64,000 nucleotides of DNA, taken from the NCBI RefSeq assembly GCF_001949145.1, contig NW_019091603.1:139137-203136 (forward strand), read 5' to 3'. A program made the position numbers and the translations under genes. The notes under the pieces were generated by a model. The model was not told the origin of the DNA and did not search any database. It saw only the letters and a program-made list of their open reading frames with translations. This DNA is from Acanthaster planci. Its lineage: Eukaryota; Echinodermata; Asteroidea; Valvatida; Acanthasteridae. Shown piece by piece: positions 59,449 through 64,000 of the stretch (positions are counted from its first letter, which is position 1; each line of letters opens with the position of its first letter).

Positions 59449-59700
59449 ATGGCTTATATATATTCGTGTTGGCTGTTGACACAGAAGTACAACTCGGTTT
59501 TAAAAGACTGCAGACAGAACACGGCTTGGGTCGCGATGTTTTACTGTAAGGATCGAAACAGTTTTGACCAGTGTTTAGACGAGAACGATGTTGTACCCGA
59601 TTGTGGAAGGGGATCGATTAAAAAGCACTTGCGATACGTGAAGTTCAGTAAGCTGGTGTTAATGACAGAGCTGCCTGTATCTTACTTGCTCCAAAAATGA
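59449..59700 (+). pseudogene. Probable packaging ATPase (FtsK/HerA-like) C-terminal fragment
   Basis: The ORF has WLLTQKYNSVLKDCRQN, TAWVAMFYCKDRNSFDQCL, DENDVVPD and a C-terminal HSKL-like strand (FSKLVLMTELPVSYLL). The first segment resembles sensor and arginine-finger region text that follows the Walker B strand in A32-like packaging ATPases of Polintons and related viruses (TQ-Y-S-LKD-R). No Walker A or B is present because the N-terminal two thirds are deleted. The apparent ATG lies at the deletion junction and is probably not a true start. Identification is by motif memory only. Confidence 0.45.
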
Positions 59701-59721
59701 GGGAAAAAATTTATTTACATA

Positions 59722-59730
59722 TATAATAAA
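59722..59730 (+). promoter_or_regulatory. TATA-like box before the zinc-binding gene
   Basis: TATAATAAA ending 5 bp before ATG 59,736. Confidence 0.4.
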
Positions 59731-59735
59731 CAAAG

Positions 59736-60291
59736 ATGGAAAATAAAACTTGCAAAATATGTAAAAAGCAGAGAGATCTTTCCGATTTTAGATTTAGATC
59801 AACTGGTGACCTAAATCTCAGCTCTAACCAATGTATCGACAAAAGAAGAGAGTGCATAGAAAAAAAAAAAACAAGTATCGTCATGGCCGACAGAAGAGAT
59901 TATGCATTAATTGTAACGGTGATGGCATTTGCCCCCATAACTGACACAAAACCTATTGCAAACTGTGCAACGATCCCATAGCTGTCACAATTCGTGAATG
60001 GATTTATCATTGTCGCCAAAACGACAAGAGGAACAACAGATTCGATCGTAACCGGTTTATAGACACTTACCTCTGCCGTAGTTTAATTAAAGATTATGAA
60101 TACTGATATTACGAAGGCTGTAAAGTAAAAATGCAATTATTGAAACGTACAGCAGACGGGTGCCATCTAACGATTGATAACTCTATAGGCCATATTAAAT
60201 CTAATTGTGCATTATGCTGCTTTTCTTGCAATAACAAGAAGTCTAACAAGCTAATTGAAAACAAATCTAAATTAACTGACGAGCTAGAATG
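59736..60291 (+). pseudogene. Zinc-binding HNH/recombination-endonuclease-like protein, broken
   Basis: ATG 59,736 starts MENKTCKICKKQRDLSDF, a C-x2-C knuckle. After a frame change near the A10 run (59,861) come CINCNGDGICPHN, YCKLCNDPIAV with TIREWIYHCRQNDKRN, RFIDTYLCRSLIKDYE and a last zinc motif NSIGHIKSNCALCCFSCNNKK. At least three C-x2-C pairs plus the HIKSNC...C--CN arrangement point to an HNH-type nuclease fold similar to proteins in large DNA viruses and Polinton-like elements. Two stops (59,981 and near 60,100) interrupt it. A possible role is processing of DNA during replication or packaging. Confidence 0.5.
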
Positions 60292-60501
60292 AAGTTAGTT
60301 ACCTTTTGTTTTAAAATTGTTTTACTTTGCCTGAACTGGGCTTAAATAGTCTGGCTCAAGCATTTTTGTTTTGTTTGGTTAATTAAATAACCTATGTTAG
60401 AATTCATTCAAGTAGTTACCAAGCTAGTTATCGCAGTTAACCTGACCAATTACACCTATGAGTATCTACGCGTTTAACAAATTCAAAACGTATATATTAA
60501 A
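60292..60501. other. Intergenic spacer of the element
   Basis: AT-rich, no ORF. It ends in TATATATTAAAATG, the probable promoter and start of the next gene. Confidence 0.5.
60491..60500 (+). promoter_or_regulatory. TATA-like box before the 60,502 gene
   Basis: TATATATTAA directly before ATG 60,502. Confidence 0.4.
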
Positions 60502-61056
60502 ATGGACGACATTAAAAGCATCCTCAGCGCTTCAAAAGTTCAAACAGAAATCGCACAAACCACAGAACCTAAACCAAACGTCAAAGACCGACTCTGTTCA
60601 GTTGTAGCATCAGGCGAGTCTAAAAAGTACTTTGGTGAGGAGTACACCGTGAAAGACATCGAGGCTCTAACCATCAAAAGTAAAACAAACACAGATTTTG
60701 TCGGACGCGTTTTAGGTTTCCCTGACTACGGTACCAGTAAAACAAAACAAAAAGTGCAAGAAATAGCTAGTTAACTTTCACAAATTCGCCCCGAAGACAT
60801 AGAGATGAAGGAAGCGCCTAGCACAGCTGACCAAGTCAGTGACATCGTAGAAGAGCTTACTGAAACCCGGAAAGCCCTAACGGAACGGTTAAAGTATTAA
60901 GATGTCATCGCTTTAGATCCGTCCCTACAGGTGGTCAAAGGTGAGCTGATTTTAAACCAGGGTAAGTTAGACACACTGGACGCAAAGATTCAAGAGGTTA
61001 AGCACGAGTTAGAAGAAGTGGCTTCGGAAGGAGAACGTACAGTCGAAAGCAGTTGA
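60502..61056 (+). pseudogene. Element protein with charged linker and coiled coil, two in-frame stops
   Basis: From ATG 60,502 (MDDIKSILSASK) through KKYFGEEYTVKDIEALT and GRVLGFPDYGTSKTKQK to TAA at 60,772. The same frame continues with QIRPEDIEMKEAPSTADQ and IVEELTETRKALTERL, stops at 60,898, then LDPSLQVVKGELILNQGKL and DAKIQEVKHELEEV, ending near 61,056. Because the frame is unbroken apart from two stop codons, these look like point mutations. The second half is a strong coiled coil. I do not know the family; the order next to the small membrane protein suggests a minor virion component. Confidence 0.5.
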
Positions 61057-61159
61057 GCAATTTAGAAGTCGAAAGGCGAGGCAGGCTAGAAGTCATTAAC
61101 AGAAACACTGATCAGCTTCGGTCAAAAATCAATCGCATCAAAAAACCGTTTCAGCTATA

Positions 61160-61538
61160 ATGGTTGTTAGTTTAACTTTACGTGAACGAATTCGGTTGTT
61201 GTTTAGAGAACAAGGCGTCACAATTGTAAGTATTTTATCGGTGGTAGGTTTAGCCATTAGTACCATAGTCAGTTCTATCGTAGCTAGCGTTAGAGCGGGC
61301 GCCGGAACCTACGCCTAGCCCAGAACCAAAACCTCCGTCTAAAGGAGGCGTAACCGACTGGGTTAAAAGGCAATTGCAAAATTTGGCAAACGTGTTGAAG
61401 AAACTGGGTTTGCCTGCTTTGGGTACATTATCTGGTCTAATTGGTAGCGTGTTGAGTTGGCTATTCAACGTAGCGAGTAAAGCGGTAGGCTGGATCGCTA
61501 GTAACGTTTGGACGTTGTTTGTGGGCGTGGGTGTTTAG
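61160..61538 (+). pseudogene. Small membrane-active virion-type protein, frameshifted
   Basis: The first frame (61,160-61,318, 52 aa) begins MVVSLTLRERIRLLFREQG and has a transmembrane segment VSILSVVGLAISTIVSSIV. A one-base change near 61,318 moves the rest to another frame: a Pro-rich linker, VTDWVKRQLQNLANVLKKLG, then a second hydrophobic stretch (LGTLSGLIGSVLSWLF, WIASNVWTLFVGVGV) to a stop at 61,536. A basic start, amphipathic helix and two hydrophobic hairpins are what I recall for a short protein near the polymerase in cnidarian Polinton-like elements. It may be a membrane-disrupting minor capsid protein, analogous to adenovirus pVI or pX. That role is inference. Confidence 0.5.
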
Positions 61539-61675
61539 ATTTCTACTTACGTGCAGTAGGTTTAGGTCGGTGTAGAAGATGTAAGCAGGTACAAAAAGAA
61601 AGTAGTTTTAACGAACTAATTTAAGGCAAAAAAATTTAAACCCCTTTCAAATTTGAGATTTGTTTTAACTGCCTT

Positions 61676-62657
61676 TTACTTCCACAGCGTAAAGCATGGC
61701 ATGGTATCTTTGTAGAGCTCGGTGATTACTACGTCCAACAAGCCCAAAGATTGTCCGTTGTAAAAGTTGTTGTGAGTATTTAACTGTTTGCAATGAATAA
61801 ACGTGAGATTCAACGGGTTTAAATCATATTTACCTCCATAAAGGATGTCTGGTAAAAGTTTGATTTTGGGTAGGTTTAAGAGATTGGCTACTTGCTTATT
61901 TAGTCTCAACTTGAGGTCCGTAATGGCCAAGGTCACCCTATTTGACCTTGAATGGACTTTGAAAGATACACCTGGAATTGAATGTAACAAAAAGTTTCAT
62001 GTATTTTTTTCTATTGTTGTTGCATATTGTGAATAAAAAAAAAGAAAAGAAAAAAAGAACAAAAGAAAAAAAAAGTTAAACCAATATATGTCGTAATAAC
62101 CGGGAAACACCACGATGCTTTCCTTTTGGCCCTCGGGTAATGGTTGAGATGTGGCTTGAGAGTTAAGTCTATCAAGTATGGGTCCTCTAAATCCCGTGAG
62201 AAAAGTTTCATGGGCTCGTCATTTTGTGTCTCGATTTCCTCCAAAGCTAATCGTTTACCTTCACGTTCATCGTTTATTATTAAATCAGACACCCGCCGAC
62301 GTAAATCTTGTTTTGATGGCTCGTATCTTATTTGTTCGATTTGTATTGATAAGTCTTTGATCCGTAGATTTAGAATTTTAATTCTTTGTTGTTGTTCTTC
62401 AATTGTTGCATCTGGTGCCTCTAAAAACTCGTTTTTAATTATTGGTACGACTTTTCGACTCGTTTCACTTATACCAGCGGGTCTACATTCCAAGTATGTG
62501 TCCCACTCGATTTCAGTAACATTAGTCACGTTAACATACCTAGCTTTAAACTGTATATTTTGTACTCTAACGACTTTGTTGCCTTTTGTGTTACTGATCT
62601 CATTTTTCAATTTAAACGTCTGTGGATTTCGGTCAAATAAAAAGAATGCATTTCCAT
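61676..62657 (-). pseudogene. Element protein, paralog 2 (LNLP-NGQ C-terminal domain), disrupted
   Basis: Read right to left. A TATAAAA box is at about 62,665-62,659 with an ATG at 62,657. The N-terminal domain (62,610-62,150) has FKLKNEISNTKGNKVVRVQ, RYVNVTNVTEIEWDTYLE and a coiled coil (IEEQQQRIKILNLRIKDLS). A frameshift near 62,150 leads to a VVFPGYYDIYWFNF strand. An A/G-rich low-complexity run (62,037-62,075) then breaks the gene. The C-terminal domain (61,990-61,676) has VTLAITDLKLRLNKQ, LLNLPKIKLLPDILYGGKY, IHCKQLNTHNNFYNGQS. It closely parallels the neighbouring paralog. Probable structural protein (minor capsid or penton candidate); the identity is not proven. Confidence 0.5.
62037..62075. 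repeat. A/G-rich low-complexity run
   Basis: AAAAAGAAAAGAAAAAAAG-type run inside the paralog 2 pseudogene, probably expanded by slippage after the gene died. Confidence 0.85.
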
Positions 62658-62669
62658 TTTATTTTATAT
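62658..62669 (-). promoter_or_regulatory. TATA-like box before paralog 2
   Basis: On the minus strand ATATAAAATAAA runs directly into ATG 62,657. Confidence 0.4.
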
Positions 62670-62778
62670 GCGTTTAAAAAATGTCTAGCTCGAGGCGTTT
62701 AAAAAATGTCTTGCTCGAGTAAACTTTTACCGTCTTTATTTATTATTGACGAATCCTCCTCTTTCGTTTACGAGTAAT

Positions 62779-63797
62779 TTAACGCTTTTGCTCAGGTTTG
62801 ACGTGGTACACAACACAAGGCTGTCCGTTGAAGTAATTAAAATGGTCGTTTATTTCACGACACTGTATCCAAAGCTCGTCAAAAGGATTTGTATTTATCT
62901 TTCCATTGTAAATAACATTGGGAACGAGCCTACCTCTCGGCAGATTCAACAACTTACTAATTTCTTTACCCAACTTTAATCTGAGATTTAAATCTGTTAT
63001 CATTATTGTCACCAAGTTTGACTTTTCATGAACTTTAAAAAACGCACTCCCGGAATGGCGTTTAAAATGAAATCAAACCAATCCACGTTGTAAAACCCAG
63101 GTAGAATGACGACATTACCGCGCTCACTACCTTGCAAAAAAATCTGTGGGCCTTTCTCCTTTGTGCAATCGATGCATCACCGGAGCGTTTGAACCAGACG
63201 TTGTAACTAAAAGAGTGGGTCTGGGTTCAGTCTGGGCAGCTCTAATGGTTCTCGTTCTTTGTTCATTGTCGTCGCCTAAAAACCCCTTCTTGAATAAATT
63301 CTAAAGCGATGCAACGGGCTTCTTCTTAGGTATCAATTTGGCCTTGGGATAAAAGTATTAGATAAACTAGCGTGTTTTCTTTCTTGTCATCTGATGCTCC
63401 TAATCTTGAATGTTGATTTGTTAACGTTTTTATTTGATTGGCGAGATCACTTGTTTTTTTTTTAACTCTGTCCTTAAATTCTGCTAAATTCCCCGCCTCG
63501 TAAGCTCGATTATAATCTCTTATTACGTCATAAAGCAAAACTAAAATGTCTGCCTCTAATTCTGAGAACGGCACTGTTAGTTCAGGCGCTTTTATAACAT
63601 TCTTGTTGATTGTTGCATCTGATGTTGGTGAGACAGCCACTCGCCTTGAGCTGACTCCTTCGGCTCCCTTTACTGCGGGACTTCCTTCGACTCAAGTTTA
63701 CCATTCAATTTCGGTAGCTTTTGTAATCAGGTGTGAAAGCTTACTTTTTATCGCCCTTCAGATTATTGATTTGATTTTCTAATTTAAACGTCTCCAT
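62779..63797 (-). pseudogene. Element protein, paralog 1 (LNLP-NGQ C-terminal domain), disrupted
   Basis: Starts METFKLENQINNLKGDKK at 63,797, stops early, then resumes with TKATEIEW (parallel to VTEIEW in paralog 2) and an ORF 63,640-63,326 with VPFSELEADILVLLYDVIRDY and a long helix (DLANQIKTLTNQHSRLG). Around 63,120-63,040 a frame reads NVVILPGFYNVDWFDFIL, NAIPGVRF. The C-terminal domain 63,015-62,779 has MITDLNLRLKLGKEI, LLNLPRGRLVPNVIYNGKI and IQCREINDHFNYFNGQP. It lies 120 bp upstream of paralog 2 in the same direction. The middle helix differs strongly from paralog 2, while both ends match, so the pair is an old duplication. Confidence 0.5.
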
Positions 63798-63821
63798 TTT
63801 ACAATTAACAGATTTTTAAAA

Positions 63822-63945
63822 TTAGTCTAAACTTTTTGAGGGCATCAGTAAAGTATTTCGCCGAGACTTGAACAGGTCTTTTACGGTTTCCGCAGTTTTC
63901 CCGGTTACGTCTTGATAACACACTGCTATACCAAAGCCTTGAGTG
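63822..63945 (-). other. Possible C-terminus of a further element gene at the window edge
   Basis: A minus frame without stops reads TTQGFGIAVCYQDVTG, KTAETVKDLFKSRRN and ends MPSKSLD near 63,822, just upstream of paralog 1 and in the same direction. Composition is protein-like, but the upstream part contains a stop and lies near the window end. Family not recognised. Confidence 0.3.
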
Positions 63946-64000
63946 GTTGCCCTCTAGAGATTATGCCCGCTAAAATTTGGTTTAATTTATATTCTATGAG

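Larger units (their letters stand above)
53170..64000. mobile_element. Degraded Polinton/Maverick (adintovirus-like) integrated element
   Basis: A contiguous 10.8-kb gene cluster: family B DNA polymerase (plus), integrase and a conserved small protein (minus), six small plus-strand genes, then two paralogous minus-strand genes. A polymerase together with a retroviral-type integrase, plus capsid and packaging-ATPase remnants, is the signature of Polintons and adintoviruses. The left end is placed after the microsatellites at about 53,150; the right end lies outside the window, so terminal inverted repeats were not seen. The genes are closely packed, unlike the sparse flanks. Nearly all have frameshifts, stops or deletions, so this is an old defective copy. 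Confidence 0.85.

Noticed and set aside
62144-62677. 177-codon plus frame
   Set aside because: Shadow of the minus-strand paralog 2 gene, which has the family motifs.
1-64000. tRNA, rRNA and CRISPR arrays
   Set aside because: Scanned for GTTCRANNC-type T-arm text and regular spacer-repeat structure; the few hits lack the rest of a cloverleaf, and repeats found are tandem without spacers.

Overview
This is a eukaryotic genomic window. It is AT-rich with long non-coding stretches and at least one canonical GT-AG intron. It also holds minisatellites, two assembly gaps (12,660-13,247 and 25,221-25,562) and many decayed mobile elements. The palindrome ACATGTACATGT recurs throughout (for example near 12,004, 22,829, 22,870, 28,383 and 42,730). 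Together with CR1/L2/Rex1-like LINEs, Tigger and hAT elements, a THAP exon and a Polinton-like element, this fits a marine invertebrate such as an echinoderm, hemichordate, cephalochordate, mollusc or cnidarian. I cannot resolve the phylum from sequence alone.

Layout. 1-1,310 (minus): LINE endonuclease fragment. 3,905-8,350 (plus): nearly full-length but dead CR1/L2-like LINE with ORF1 and ORF2. 8,549-8,937: inverted-repeat MITE next to a minus-strand hAT-like gene (8,940-11,805) with a canonical intron. 12,309-12,659 and 39,041-39,413: two copies of one dispersed repeat, the first ending at a gap. 15,110-17,474 (minus): broken gene of a Cys/His-rich family of unknown function. 20,654-21,620: minisatellite of about 116 bp. 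24,700-24,842: 35-bp tandem repeat. 25,667-27,051 (plus): Tigger/pogo transposase pseudogene. 27,240-27,790, 30,980-31,211 and 32,165-32,250: dispersed blocks of a roughly 168-bp repeat. 29,339-29,486: long foldback, related to 42,580-42,715. 36,940-37,876: a TTAAAGGG-bounded segment carrying a THAP zinc-finger exon. 43,690-44,499: Tigger-type MITE. 44,877-48,060 and 49,095-50,309 (both minus): two more LINE copies. 51,774-51,954 (minus): candidate first exon of a secreted protein.

The most notable region is 53,200-64,000, which runs off the right end. It is a degraded Polinton/Maverick or adintovirus-like integrated element. It carries protein-primed family B DNA polymerase (plus), a retroviral-type integrase (minus) and a conserved small protein (minus). 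Next come a coiled-coil protein, a probable major capsid N-terminus fused by deletion to a probable packaging-ATPase C-terminus, a zinc-binding HNH-like protein, a coiled-coil protein and a small membrane protein (all plus). Last are two tandem paralogous genes (minus). Almost every gene has frameshifts, stops or deletions, and a 280-bp MITE sits inside the polymerase. The intact element would have encoded replication, integration and virion assembly; this copy could not do so without help.

Ordinary host genes are scarce. Only the THAP exon, the signal-peptide exon and one weak exon candidate could belong to host genes, and none can be assembled into a full gene model here.
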